Shown: one piece after another, positions 18,958-28,149 of the stretch
Layout of the letters: the number at the start of each line of letters is the position of its first letter
Position numbering within the stretch: position 1 is the stretch's first letter
Assembly: GCF_001693515.2 (NCBI RefSeq)
Contig: NZ_CP042968.1
Span: forward strand, 186,001-250,000
DNA length: 64,000 bases
Origin: Bradyrhizobium paxllaeri
GTDB lineage: Bacteria > Pseudomonadota > Alphaproteobacteria > Rhizobiales > Xanthobacteraceae
Direction: 5' to 3'
Position numbers and translations under genes: made by a program
Notes under the pieces: model-generated
Told to the model about the DNA's origin: nothing
Databases searched by the model: none
What the model saw: the letters and a program-made list of their open reading frames with translations, nothing else

Positions 18958-19761
18958 TCAATCGCTGGCGTCGCTTGCGAACGCACCATGCCGACCCACG
19001 CCGGAGGCGAACCGCGTCGCGCCCGACAGTGTTTCGCCCGAGGCGATCACCTTCAGCCCGCCGCGCATTTCGTTGGCGATGGCGTCTTCCTCCGCAAGGT
19101 CCCATTGCTGCAGCGCCGACAGCCGATCGGCGCACAGGCAGGTCTGCGGGAAGCGGGCGATCTCCCTTGCAAGTGTGATCGCGTGCGCAACGGCCTCGCC
19201 CCTGCCGACGACGCGATTGGCGAGCCCCATCCGCAGCGCCTCCTGCGCGCCGACCGGGCGCCCGGTGAGGATGAGGTCGATCGCCTGCGAATGGCCGATC
19301 AGCCGCGGCAGGCGGATGGTGCCGAGATCGATCAGGGGCACGCCGAAGCGGCGGCAGAAGATGCCGAAGGTGGCGTCCTCCGCCACCACGCGCATATCGG
19401 CCCATAGCGCCAGCTCCATCCCGCCGGCCACCGCAAAGCCTTCGACCGCGGCGATCACCGGTTTCGAGAGCCTCAGGCGGCTCGGCCCCATCGGCGCGAT
19501 CGAGTCGTGGCCGCCGAGTTCGCGCTTTTTGTTCGGATCCCCCACCGCCACCGCCTTCAGATCAGCGCCCGCACAGAAATAGCCGCCCGTGCCGGTGAAC
19601 ACCGCAATGGATGCGTTCTCGTCGGCGTCGAAAGCGAGGAACGCATCGTGAAGTTTCCGCGCGGTCGCGCCGTCGACGGCGTTGCGGCAATGCGGGCGGT
19701 TGATGGAAACGACGGTCACGGGGCCATCGCGTTCGACGAGCACGGAATCCGTCTCGGTCAT
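18958..19761 (-). CDS. Enoyl-CoA hydratase/isomerase family protein (crotonase)
   Basis: This 267-aa crotonase-fold protein has the oxyanion-hole segments AVFTGTGGYFCAGADLKAV and EGFAVAGGMELALWADMRVVAE; the acidic residue after GGMELAL is where the hydratase glutamate is expected, followed by CRRFGVPLIDLGTIRLPRLIG. The last positions resemble crotonases that take varied CoA esters, so a defined beta-oxidation step is not assured. ATG 19761 has GGGAGCG in front; the longer frame to 19839 runs through that site. The 3' end lies just outside the type D repeat. Confidence 0.88.
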   Translation of the reverse strand: MTETDSVLVERDGPVTVVSINRPHCRNAVDGATARKLHDAFLAFDADENASIAVFTGTGGYFCAGADLKAVAVGDPNKKRELGGHDSIAPMGPSRLRLSKPVIAAVEGFAVAGGMELALWADMRVVAEDATFGIFCRRFGVPLIDLGTIRLPRLIGHSQAIDLILTGRPVGAQEALRMGLANRVVGRGEAVAHAITLAREIARFPQTCLCADRLSALQQWDLAEEDAIANEMRGGLKVIASGETLSGATRFASGVGRHGAFASDASD

Positions 19762-19877
19762 GGGGCGCTCCCTGTTGTTGTTATGGGAGCCAGCTTCGCA
19801 CTGGACGGCGGGTACGGGCAATCGAAGTTTGTCCGACACTCTCCGTCATTCCGGGCACGTGTAGCACGAACCAAGCC

Positions 19878-19979
19878 GTCATCACCCGCGAAGGCGGGTG
19901 ATCCAGTATTCCAGAGAAGTCACTGATTAAATCGATGAGCCGCAGCGTACTGGATCGCCCGGTCAAGCCGGGCGACGAC
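19878..19979. repeat. Dispersed palindrome, type E (GTCATCACCCGCG...GGCGACGAC)
   Basis: An internal hairpin CACCCGCgaaGGCGGGTG is followed by an inverted TGGATCGCCCGGTCAAGCC.. block. The GGTCAAGCC core is shared with the perfect inverted repeats around the GIY-YIG gene (41536-41567, 41871-41902), so they are one broad repeat class. Confidence 0.7.
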
Positions 19980-20009
19980 ATCGAGGTATTGGCGCGAGGT
20001 GATTACGAA

Positions 20010-20924
20010 TCAGATCGTCAACTCATCCCCGGTCACCCGCCGGTACGCCTCGAGATACCGCTTGCTGGTCGCATCCACCACGCTGTCGGGCAGCGGGGGC
20101 GGCGGGGCGTCGCCGTTCCAGCGGCCGGCGCGGCGCTCGGCGTCGAGATAGTCGCGCAGCGGCTGCTTGTCGAAGGAGGGCTGCGGTCGGCCGGGCTTGT
20201 AGACGTCGGCGGCCCAGAACCGCGAACTGTCCGGTGTCATCACCTCGTCGATCAGGATGATGCGGCCATCGGCCGCGCGGCCGAATTCGAACTTGGTGTC
20301 GGCGATGATGATGCCCTGGTGACGGGCGATCCGCTCGCCGAAATTATAGACCGTGCGCGCCATGTTCTCGAGCTTCTCGGCGACATCATTGCCCAGGAGT
20401 TCGCGCACCCGCGCCACCGTGATGTTCTCGTCATGGCCGGTCTCGGCCTTGGTCGCCGGGCTGAAGATCGGCGCGCCCAGCTTCTCGCTTTCCACCAGGC
20501 CGGCTTCGAGCTGCTCGCCGGCAAGCGTGCCGGACGCCGCATACTCCTTCCAGGCCGAGCCCGAGATATAGCCGCGGATCACGCATTCGACCGGAAACAC
20601 GGTGGTGCGTCGGCACAGCATCGCGCGCCCGAGGATATCGGCGCGATGGTCCTTCAGCGCAGGCACTTTGCGGATGATCTCGTCGGCATCGGCGCTGATC
20701 ATGTGATGCGGCACCACGCCCTCGAGCTGGCGAAACCACCACGCGCTGATCTGCGTCAGCACCGCGCCCTTCATCGGGATGGTTTCCGCCATCACCACGT
20801 CGAACGCGCTGATGCGGTCGGTGGTGAGCAGCAGCACGCAATCGCCGCCGGTGGCATAGATATCGCGCACCTTGCCGCGGCCGATCCGGGGCAGGGGCAA
20901 ATCGCTGGCGAGCATCGCGTTCAT
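20010..20924 (-). CDS. purC: Phosphoribosylaminoimidazole-succinocarboxamide synthase
   Basis: This ATP-dependent ligase joins CAIR and aspartate to SAICAR in purine synthesis. About 304 aa. The N-terminus [32 protein letters not shown] and SAICAR signature [14 protein letters not shown] are both present, along with [18 protein letters not shown]. It belongs to the longer bacterial/fungal-type PurC with a C-terminal extension ([13 protein letters not shown]). ATG 20924 or 20948 may be used; both are before the conserved block. It stands alone, not in a pur operon. Confidence 0.95.
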   Translation of the reverse strand: MNAMLASDLPLPRIGRGKVRDIYATGGDCVLLLTTDRISAFDVVMAETIPMKGAVLTQISAWWFRQLEGVVPHHMISADADEIIRKVPALKDHRADILGRAMLCRRTTVFPVECVIRGYISGSAWKEYAASGTLAGEQLEAGLVESEKLGAPIFSPATKAETGHDENITVARVRELLGNDVAEKLENMARTVYNFGERIARHQGIIIADTKFEFGRAADGRIILIDEVMTPDSSRFWAADVYKPGRPQPSFDKQPLRDYLDAERRAGRWNGDAPPPPLPDSVVDATSKRYLEAYRRVTGDELTI

Positions 20925-20993
20925 CAGACCAGGCTTTCGAAGGGGCACGCGCGCCGGGGTGCGCGTGCGGAAACGGGAAAGCGGAGCAATAGC

Positions 20994-21911
20994 TCACTCC
21001 GGTAGCGGAATGAACTCATGTTCTTGCGGAACGGCGGCAAACCGGCCGGTTTTCCAGTCCTGTTTGGCCTGCTCGATCCGCTCCTTGCTGGAGGAGACGA
21101 AATTCCACCAGATATGCCGCGGGCCCTCCAGGGCGTCGCCGCCCAGAAACATCATCCGCGTCGGCCTCACGGCCTTCACGGTGATGCGGTCGCCGGGCCG
21201 GAAGATCAGCAGCCGCGGGCCCTCGTAGCGCTCGTTGGCGATCTCGACCTCGCCGTCGACCAGATAGATCGCGCGCTCCTCATGGTCCGGGTCGAGCGGC
21301 ACGGAGGTAGCCGCCTGCGCCGTCACCTCGGTGTAGAACCACGGCGATACCATGCTGACCGGCGATTTCACGCCAAAGCCGCTTCCTGCGATGATGCGCG
21401 CGGTGAAGCCGTTCTCCTTCACGGTCGGCAGCGCTTCGGCCGCATAGTGCTGGAAGGACGGCGCGATTTCCTCCGATCCGGCCGGCAGCGCGATCCAGCT
21501 CTGTAGGCCCAGCATCTTCTGACCGTCGCGGCGCTGCACGTCGGGCGTACGTTCGGAATGCGCGATGCCGCGCCCCGCCGTCATCAGGTTCATCGCGCCG
21601 GGCTGGATCTCCTGGATATTGCCCTCGCTGTCGCGATGCATGATCGAGCCGTCGAACAGATAGGTGACGGTGGCAAGCCCGATATGCGGATGCGGCCGCA
21701 CGTCCATGCCCTTGCCGGCCATGAACTGTACCGGGCCGAAATGATCGAAGAAGATGAAAGGCCCGACCATCTGCCGCTTGCCATGCGGCAGCGCGCGCCG
21801 CACCGCAAATCCATCGCCGAGATCGCGGGTGCGCGGCACGATGATGAGATCGAGCGCATCGCAGGTTTTGGGATCGCCGAGCACGGGATCGTTGGAGGGT
21901 TGCCAGCTCAT
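20994..21911 (-). CDS. Pirin family protein
   Basis: This 305-aa bicupin has the pirin metal-site pattern in RPHPHIGLATVTYLFDGSIMHRDSEG, with later PGAMNLMTAGRGIAHSERTP and the second cupin near GDRITVKAVRPTRMMFLGGDALEGPRHIWWNF. Bacterial homologues include quercetinase-like enzymes and redox-responsive proteins; the role here is not known. ATG 21911 with AGGAG is preferred; a frame to 22031 merely reads into the type B repeat. It lies 70 nt upstream of purC on the same strand. Confidence 0.92.
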   Translation of the reverse strand: MSWQPSNDPVLGDPKTCDALDLIIVPRTRDLGDGFAVRRALPHGKRQMVGPFIFFDHFGPVQFMAGKGMDVRPHPHIGLATVTYLFDGSIMHRDSEGNIQEIQPGAMNLMTAGRGIAHSERTPDVQRRDGQKMLGLQSWIALPAGSEEIAPSFQHYAAEALPTVKENGFTARIIAGSGFGVKSPVSMVSPWFYTEVTAQAATSVPLDPDHEERAIYLVDGEVEIANERYEGPRLLIFRPGDRITVKAVRPTRMMFLGGDALEGPRHIWWNFVSSSKERIEQAKQDWKTGRFAAVPQEHEFIPLPE

Positions 21912-21982
21912 GTGGGGGCTCCTTGTGTTTGTGCGATTATAGCAGGAAATGCAGGGGCGGACTACGCGCACCAGCCTCACCA

Positions 21983-22100
21983 CGTCATTGCGAGCGTAGC
22001 GAAGCAATCCATTTCGCAACGAAGCAAGCATGTATTGCTTCCGCCTTCGCTCTCAGAGCTACGGCGGACGGGTCGTCGCTTGCGCTCCTCGCAATGACGG
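21983..22100. repeat. Dispersed palindrome, type B
   Basis: CGTCATTGCGAGCGTAGCGA with AGCAATCCAT at the left and GCTCCTCGCAATGACGG at the right, with extra internal CGCTCTCAGAGCTACGGCGG. It lies between the divergent pirin and GNAT genes. Confidence 0.85.
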
Positions 22101-22152
22101 CGGTAAGCAACCATGCAGATAATAATTGCAGAAAAATGGAGGCAGGAAACCC

Positions 22153-22719
22153 ATGATCCCTCCGCTCAAGCCCAGCGCCAAGTTGTTGCGCGTCGACGGC
22201 CCCGTCGTCGAGACCGCGCGCCTGATCCTGCGGCCATGGCGCAGCGACGATATTGCCGCGAATACGGCGATGCTGTCCGATCCCGATACCGCACGCTACA
22301 TCACGCCCGACGGCAGGGCGATCACTACCGAAATCGGCGGCTGGCGTAACGCGGCGGTGATATCGGGGCATTGGGCGCTGCATGGCTTCGGCATGTTCGC
22401 GGTGGAGGAAAAATCGAGCCGCCGCTATATCGGCCGTGTCGGGCCGTGGTGCCCGCCGGGCTGGCCGGGTTTTGAAGTCGGCTGGGGTATCGACAAGGAA
22501 TATCGCGGCAAGGGCTACGGGGTCGAAGCGGCGCGGGCTTCGATAGGCTGGGTGTTTTCGACCTTCGAGATCGACGAAATCATTCACTGTATCGAATCCT
22601 CCAACGCCCCGTCGCAAGCCGTCGCGCGGCGGCTGGGGGCGAGGAGGGATGGCGAAGTCGATCTGTCCGGCAAGATCAATGAGCGCTGGGTGACGTCGCG
22701 GAGCAGCTGGAAAGGCTGA
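22153..22719 (+). CDS. GNAT family N-acetyltransferase (RimJ/RimL-like)
   Basis: An acetyltransferase of about 188 aa beginning with the RimL-type strand ETARLILRPWRSDDIAANTAMLSDPDTARYI. The acetyl-CoA loop is in GWGIDKEYRGKGYGVEAARASIGWVF, followed by IIHCIESSNAPSQAVARRLGA. Members modify protein N-termini, antibiotics or small molecules; the substrate is unknown. ATG 22153 has GGAGGCAGG in front, better than 22126. It precedes an AraC-type regulator by about 80 nt. Confidence 0.88.
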   Translation: MIPPLKPSAKLLRVDGPVVETARLILRPWRSDDIAANTAMLSDPDTARYITPDGRAITTEIGGWRNAAVISGHWALHGFGMFAVEEKSSRRYIGRVGPWCPPGWPGFEVGWGIDKEYRGKGYGVEAARASIGWVFSTFEIDEIIHCIESSNAPSQAVARRLGARRDGEVDLSGKINERWVTSRSSWKG

Positions 22720-22796
22720 TCGGTGCAAATTGAACCGCGGAACGATTCTCACTAGATTGACCGCGCGGGAATGACCCGCCCCAACGGACCACCCGA

Positions 22797-23855
22797 ATGC
22801 TGCTTTCCACCATCGACATCGCCTTGCGCGGCGCCGCCGTGGCGTTGCTGCTGGTGCTGGCTGTGTCGCTGTTCCGCGGTTATGGAACGGTGCTGGCCGG
22901 ACGGCTGGCTGCGGTCTTCGCACTGGGATCGGCGGCGCATGCCGTGACCGCTTCGATCGGCGTGACGTCACTGGTCTCACCGGCGTATGTGCCCCTCATC
23001 GCGCTCTCGACTGGCAATGTCGTGGTGTTCTGGCTGTTCACGCGCGCGCTGTTCGATGAGACATTCCGGCTGCGCTGGTGGCACGCACTGATCTGGGCAG
23101 CGGTTACCGCATTCAGTTTCGTCAATTGCATGTGGCTGGCGCCCACCTCCGGCGTGAGGGCGGCCATCATTGCGATCAATCTGCTGGCGCTGGGATTCAT
23201 TGGGCTCGCGGTCGGGCAAACCATTACGTCATGGTCATCGGACCTCGTCGAGGGCCGCCGGCGCGTCCGCGTCTTCATTGTCAGTGCGGCGGCGCTGTAT
23301 GGCGGTCTGAACGCGGTGCTGCAGATTTCGTTGTCCGGTAGTGGCGCCGCCGAATTCGCCAACACGCTGAATTCAGCGATGCTATCCGCCGTCGTCGGCG
23401 CGATCACGATTGCGATGATGCGCGTCGATGGCGCCGATCTGTTTCCGGCTCCACCCGAGATTCAGGTCGATGCCGGCGAAGCGGCCGCGGTCGAATCCGG
23501 CGCCGATCAAAAGCTGGTCGATGCGTTGATGCGGCTGATGGCCGACGAGCGCATCTATCGCCACGACAACGTCACCATCGGCACACTCGCGACCAAACTC
23601 GCCATTCCCGAATACCGGTTGCGGCGGCTGATCAACCAGCGCCTCGGCTACCGCAATTTCAATGTGTTCCTCAACGAACACCGGATCGCGGAGGCCAAAG
23701 CCGCGCTGGCCGATCCGAGCCAGGCCGAAGTGCCCGTGATTACGATTGCGATGGACGCCGGCTTCCAGTCGCTTGGGCCGTTCAACCGCGCGTTCAAGGC
23801 GATCACCGGTGTCACGCCGACCGAATATCGCCGGCTCAAGGCGATGGCCGCCTAA
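22797..23855 (+). CDS. Membrane-anchored AraC-family transcriptional regulator
   Basis: This 352-aa protein has about six hydrophobic segments in residues 1-210 and a soluble C-terminal AraC helix-turn-helix domain (residues about 245-350: DNVTIGTLATKLAIPEYRLRRLINQRLGYRNFNVFLNEHRIAEAKAAL, then ITIAMDAGFQSLGPFNRAFKAITGVTPTEYRR). The architecture suggests a one-component sensor that reads a membrane or periplasmic cue. The target genes are unknown; the following serine hydrolase gene (24006) is the nearest plus-strand candidate. No HTH residue is obviously missing. Confidence 0.88.
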   Translation: MLLSTIDIALRGAAVALLLVLAVSLFRGYGTVLAGRLAAVFALGSAAHAVTASIGVTSLVSPAYVPLIALSTGNVVVFWLFTRALFDETFRLRWWHALIWAAVTAFSFVNCMWLAPTSGVRAAIIAINLLALGFIGLAVGQTITSWSSDLVEGRRRVRVFIVSAAALYGGLNAVLQISLSGSGAAEFANTLNSAMLSAVVGAITIAMMRVDGADLFPAPPEIQVDAGEAAAVESGADQKLVDALMRLMADERIYRHDNVTIGTLATKLAIPEYRLRRLINQRLGYRNFNVFLNEHRIAEAKAALADPSQAEVPVITIAMDAGFQSLGPFNRAFKAITGVTPTEYRRLKAMAA

Positions 23856-24005
23856 TCTTCATCGTACTGTTATTGCTATTGAATTTCGGAATCGGCGAGC
23901 CGCGTTGAGCTTTCGGCCAGCGCGAATTCCAAATCCGGCGAGCGGCCGGCGGCAGCCTCGCCATTATCCCCGGCACGCGCTGATGCGTCATGCCGGAGAC
24001 CCCTC

Positions 24006-25430
24006 GTGACCAGACGAAATCTCATCCTCGCTGCCTCAACCGCGCTGAGCGCGCTAGCGCTCACGGCCGCCCGCGCCCGCGACGTCCCAAAAGTCGCGAC
24101 CGGCTTCGTCGCCAACGTGCTCTGCACTGAGACCTTCGTCTCCGGCCTCGATCCGGCCCGTGTGTTCACTGAGACGACCTCGGCCATGCCGGGCAGCGGC
24201 CTGATCGCCTGGGCACTCGACTATCGCGTCGATCGCGCGCGCAAGGATGTCACGGTGACGCTGTTCGGCGTTGGCCGGAGCCACGCGGTCTACCGCGGCG
24301 AAGGCCTTGGCTGCTACCTCAATCACGGTGGACCCGTGGCCGATATTGCCTTGCCGCCGCCGGAAGCGAGGCCGGCGCAGCTGCCCGAGATCGCAGGCCG
24401 CGCCATTGTCACGCCGCAGACGCCGCAACTCGCTGCGGCGCTCGATCGCGCCTTCGCCGAGCCTGATAGCTCGACGCCGCGCAACACCCGCGCCATCGTG
24501 GTCCTGAAGGACGGGCGCATCATTGCCGAGCGCTATGCCGACGGCGTCGGCATCGACACGCCGCTGCTCGGATTCTCCGCCACCAAGTCGGTGATCTCGG
24601 CGCTGGCCGGCATCCTCGTGCGCAAGCGCGCGTTGAAGCTGCACGAGCCGGTGCCGATCGCAGCGTGGCAAAAGCCTGATGATCCAAGGCGCGCCATCAC
24701 GCTCGATCATCTGCTGCACCACACCGCGGGGCTCAAGCTCGGCAGTTCACTGCAGGCATCGTTGCTGTCCGCGCTCGAGCCGGTCAACCGCATGAAATTC
24801 ATGGAGTCCGACATGGCCGCGTATGCTGCGAGCATGCCGCCGGAGTCAGCGCCGGGCGCGGCGTGGAACTATCACGACGGCAATACGGTCCTCCTCGCGC
24901 ATCTGATCCGCCAGGCCACCGGCGGCAGCGCGGCCCATCTGATAGGTTTTGCGCGGCAGGAATTGTTCGAGCCGCTTGGCATGCGCAACGTAACCCTCGA
25001 ATTCGACGCCTCGGGCAATGCGGAAGCGTCGAGCCAGTTGCTGGCGAGCGCGCGCGACTGGGCGCGTTTCGGCCAGCTCTATCTCAATGACGGTATGGCC
25101 GGTGGAAAGCGCATCCTCCCCGAAGGCTGGGTGAAATATTCGGCGACGGCGACGCCGAATGCCTGGGTCGGCCAGGGTGCGGGATTCTGGACCAACCTCG
25201 GCGACAGCTTTGGCGCGACCTACCGCACCGAACGCGGCTGGCCGCGCGAAGCATTTTTCGCGAAGGGTACGATCGGGCAATACGTGATCATAATCCCGAG
25301 TGAGAAGCTTGTGATCGTCCGGCTCGGCCGCTCGCCAAACTGGCCGCCGGAAGCCGACGGCGTGTTCGACCTCGTGCGCGATGTCGTGGCGGCGACCGGT
25401 AACAAGGGAAAGCTGGCCGGAGCGAACTGA
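24006..25430 (+). CDS. Exported serine hydrolase, beta-lactamase-related family
   Basis: A 474-aa protein whose GTG start (24006) precedes a signal-peptide-like N-terminus (MTRRNLILAASTALSALALTAARA). Residues about 30-130 are a family-specific domain of unknown role; the hydrolase core has SATK (Ser191, Lys194), WNYHDGN (Tyr289 region) and GQYVIIIPSEKLVIVRLG near the end. It would act in the periplasm on an ester or peptide. It is divergent in organisation from the first serine hydrolase (13584), which lacks a signal. The gene may be under the AraC-type regulator just upstream (inference). Confidence 0.85.
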   Translation: MTRRNLILAASTALSALALTAARARDVPKVATGFVANVLCTETFVSGLDPARVFTETTSAMPGSGLIAWALDYRVDRARKDVTVTLFGVGRSHAVYRGEGLGCYLNHGGPVADIALPPPEARPAQLPEIAGRAIVTPQTPQLAAALDRAFAEPDSSTPRNTRAIVVLKDGRIIAERYADGVGIDTPLLGFSATKSVISALAGILVRKRALKLHEPVPIAAWQKPDDPRRAITLDHLLHHTAGLKLGSSLQASLLSALEPVNRMKFMESDMAAYAASMPPESAPGAAWNYHDGNTVLLAHLIRQATGGSAAHLIGFARQELFEPLGMRNVTLEFDASGNAEASSQLLASARDWARFGQLYLNDGMAGGKRILPEGWVKYSATATPNAWVGQGAGFWTNLGDSFGATYRTERGWPREAFFAKGTIGQYVIIIPSEKLVIVRLGRSPNWPPEADGVFDLVRDVVAATGNKGKLAGAN

Positions 25431-25434
25431 GGTG

Positions 25435-25457
25435 CTTACCCTCCAGGGGAGGGTAAG
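25435..25457. terminator. Stem-loop between convergent genes
   Basis: A perfect 10-bp stem CTTACCCTCC / GGAGGGTAAG with a 3-nt AGG loop lies just after the serine hydrolase stop and before the convergent PrpD gene stop. There is no clear T-tract, so it may be a general 3'-end structure. Confidence 0.5.
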
Positions 25458-25487
25458 AGACGCCGCCGATGTTGATGCCGGTTCGGT

Positions 25488-26861
25488 CTACTGCCGCCCC
25501 AACTGCGTGGCCTTCTCGACGCGATCGAATCTCTCCAGCGACAGGATCGCATCGGCAAGCTGGTCGGCGCGGCCGTTCAGCACGGGACGGGCGAGCGTGA
25601 GGAATTTCTGCTGCATCGCCTGCGCGTCCGGGAACGAATCCGGCTCACCGGAGGGGTCGGCATAGAGCCGTTCATGCACGCCGTCGTCGGTGGTGGTGAT
25701 GGACACGCGCGCGCCGAAGGGGTGGGTGCGGCCGATCTCGAGGCGGTCGTCCTGCACGACGTCGAACTTGTCGGCGAGCGCATTCACCGCGGTATCGCCA
25801 AGCCGGTCGTAATCGTCCCAGCCGAAGCTGCCCTGATCGAGTGCGAGCGCGCCGGTGAAGAACATCGAAAACTGCCCGCCGACGATCGAGGTCGGATGCC
25901 GCTTGGTGGCGGCGTCGCCGGTCAGCGTGATGCCATTGCGATGCAGGCCGATCTCGACGCGCTTGATCTGGTCCGGCGTCAGATTGTGCTCCCGGCGCAT
26001 CGCGATCAACGCATCCAGCGCCGCATGGGTATAACGGCAACTCGGATAAGGCTTCACGCCGATCTTCAGCGTCTCATAGGTCTTGCCGAGGCCGACGGTC
26101 GCCTTGTCCGGGTGCGCGTCGTCGCTGTAGCCGACGAGGAGGCCATGCTTGCCCTCGACCGATTCCGTCGAGCCGATGAAATTGTTGCGCGCCAGCGTGG
26201 CGGCGATCACGCCGTTCATCGCCGACGCTCCGACCTGATAGCGCTTGTTCCAGGCGCCGTTGACGAGGAATTGCAGCGAGCCCGCGGCCTGGCTGCCGGA
26301 AACGCCAAAGGCCGAGATGATCTGATCCTTCGAGAGGCCGAACAGTTTTCCGGCGGCGGCCGCCGCGCCATAGGTTCCTGCCGTCGCGGTCGGATGGAAG
26401 CCACGCGCATAATGCGAGGTGGGATCGAGCGCGTTGCCGAGGCGGCAGCACACCTCATAGCCAGCCACGATCGCAGTCAGCACGTCGCGCCCGGACGCCC
26501 CGACCATTTCGCCGACCGCAAACGCCGCCGGCACCACGGGCGCGCTCGGATGCAGCGAGGAATCCGCATGCGTGTCGTCGAAATCGAGGGAATGGCCGAG
26601 CGCGCCGTTGAGCAGCGCGGCAACCGCCGGCGTCCAGGTCTTGCTATCGCCGAACACGGTCGCCTCACCCTTGCCGTCCAGCGCCAGCGCTTCCAGCATC
26701 TTCAGCAACGACGGGGTGGATTCCGCATCACGCCGCGCCCGGATCGTGCTGCCGAGGAAATCGAGCGTCAGCACCTTGGCACGTTCCAGCACCTGCGGCG
26801 GGATATCTTCGAATTTGAGGCCGGCGACATAGGCTGCGAGCGTTGCGGTTTCGTGGGCCAT
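25488..26861 (-). CDS. MmgE/PrpD family protein
   Basis: A 457-aa member of the MmgE/PrpD (2-methylcitrate dehydratase-related) fold, beginning MAHETATLAAYVAGLKFEDIPPQVLERAKVLTLDFLGS and containing the typical HSLDFDDTHADSSLHPSAPVVPAAFAVGE block and GVGKPYPSCRYTHA-like ...KPYPSCRYTHAALDALIA. Family members include true 2-methylcitrate dehydratase, citrate-decarboxylation enzymes and iminodisuccinate epimerase; without prpB/prpC nearby the substrate is uncertain. ATG 26861 fits; the frame to 26936 is unsupported. Confidence 0.88.
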   Translation of the reverse strand: MAHETATLAAYVAGLKFEDIPPQVLERAKVLTLDFLGSTIRARRDAESTPSLLKMLEALALDGKGEATVFGDSKTWTPAVAALLNGALGHSLDFDDTHADSSLHPSAPVVPAAFAVGEMVGASGRDVLTAIVAGYEVCCRLGNALDPTSHYARGFHPTATAGTYGAAAAAGKLFGLSKDQIISAFGVSGSQAAGSLQFLVNGAWNKRYQVGASAMNGVIAATLARNNFIGSTESVEGKHGLLVGYSDDAHPDKATVGLGKTYETLKIGVKPYPSCRYTHAALDALIAMRREHNLTPDQIKRVEIGLHRNGITLTGDAATKRHPTSIVGGQFSMFFTGALALDQGSFGWDDYDRLGDTAVNALADKFDVVQDDRLEIGRTHPFGARVSITTTDDGVHERLYADPSGEPDSFPDAQAMQQKFLTLARPVLNGRADQLADAILSLERFDRVEKATQLGRQ

Positions 26862-26984
26862 CGTGTTTCCTCGTATTTGCCGGGCAGGGTAGGCGGGCCG
26901 ACTTGACCTTTCAAGCCGCCTCCCTGTCGCGGGCATCGCTATCCCTGATGTCGTCTAGCACAGGCATGGCGTGCAGATTCCGGG

Positions 26985-28100
26985 ATGCAGCGCATGATGG
27001 CCTTCGCAAAACGCATGCTTGAAGCGATCGGAGCGCGGAAGACACAACTGTCGCTGGCGGTCAGGCTCGCGGTTGCCGCGGTTGCGGCCTATGCGACCGC
27101 CAGGGCGTTGCATCTGATGCTGCCGCTATGGGCGGTGCTGACCTCGCTGATCGTCACCCAGATGAGTGTCGGCCGGTCGCTGAAGGCAACCCGCGATTAC
27201 ATGCTTGGCACGATCGGCGGCGCGGCCTATGGCGGCGCCATTGCAATGCTGATCCCGCATTCCGGCGAGGGTGGATTGCTGGCGCTACTGGTGCTCACGG
27301 TCGCGCCGATGGCGTTCATCGGGGCCATCAATCCCAGCCTGAGCGCCGCCACGGTAACGGCCGTGATCGTGTTGCTGGTGCCGGCGATGAACCACGCCAA
27401 TCCGCTGGATTCCACCATTGACCGGCTGTTCGAGGTCGCCGTCGGCGCACTCACCGGGCTCGTGGTCTCATTCCTGGTGTTGCCGTCGCGGGCGATCAGT
27501 CAGATCCGCATCAATGCGGCGCAGCTCTTGGAGCTGCTGGCTGCCGCATTCGCCGAACTGCTCGCGGGGCTGACACGCGGGCTCGATAACGACGCCCTGC
27601 ATCGCATCCAGGATGGCATCGGCACCGCGATGACGAGCCTCCATGCGATCGGACTGGAAGCCGAGCGCGAGCGCGGGGCGCACCTGTCGTCGGGACCGGA
27701 CACCGGCCCCTTGCTGCGCACCATCCAGCGCCTGCGCCACGATGTCGTGATGATCGGCCGCGCCAGTGTTGTTCCGCTGCCGGCCAACGTGCAGGCGAGG
27801 CTGGCGGGCCCGCTGGCCGGCGTCAGCAAGGCGATCGTCGACTATATGCGCGCGGCGGCTGCGTCCTTGCGAAGCGGCAGTGGCGCGGTGGACATCCAGC
27901 CCGTCGATGCGGCGCTGCAGGCCTATGCTGCCGAAGTCGCCGTGCTACGCAGCGACGGCCTGACCCGCGGCGTGCCGGTCGACGTGGCGGAACGCTTCTT
28001 CGCACTGGGATTCTCGTTGGAGCAGATGCGGCAGAACCTCAGAGATCTCGACCGCTGTCATGCCGAGTGGTGCGAGACGGCGTCTGGTGCAAAGGTCTAG
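26985..28100 (+). CDS. FUSC-family inner-membrane protein (aromatic acid exporter-like)
   Basis: A 371-aa protein with about five to six membrane segments in residues 20-170 (LAVRLAVAAVAAYATARALHLMLPLWAVLTSLIV...) and a soluble C-terminal half. The opening region matches the FUSC/aromatic-acid-exporter domain, where the family includes fusaric acid resistance pumps. The protein is about half the length of full FUSC pumps and so is a short, single-domain type. Substrate unknown. ATG 26985 or 26994 are both possible starts. Confidence 0.8.
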   Translation: MQRMMAFAKRMLEAIGARKTQLSLAVRLAVAAVAAYATARALHLMLPLWAVLTSLIVTQMSVGRSLKATRDYMLGTIGGAAYGGAIAMLIPHSGEGGLLALLVLTVAPMAFIGAINPSLSAATVTAVIVLLVPAMNHANPLDSTIDRLFEVAVGALTGLVVSFLVLPSRAISQIRINAAQLLELLAAAFAELLAGLTRGLDNDALHRIQDGIGTAMTSLHAIGLEAERERGAHLSSGPDTGPLLRTIQRLRHDVVMIGRASVVPLPANVQARLAGPLAGVSKAIVDYMRAAAASLRSGSGAVDIQPVDAALQAYAAEVAVLRSDGLTRGVPVDVAERFFALGFSLEQMRQNLRDLDRCHAEWCETASGAKV

Positions 28101-28149
28101 TCGAGATAGATGCCGAGGAGGCCGAGGATTGGCGTATCGCGTTCATGCG

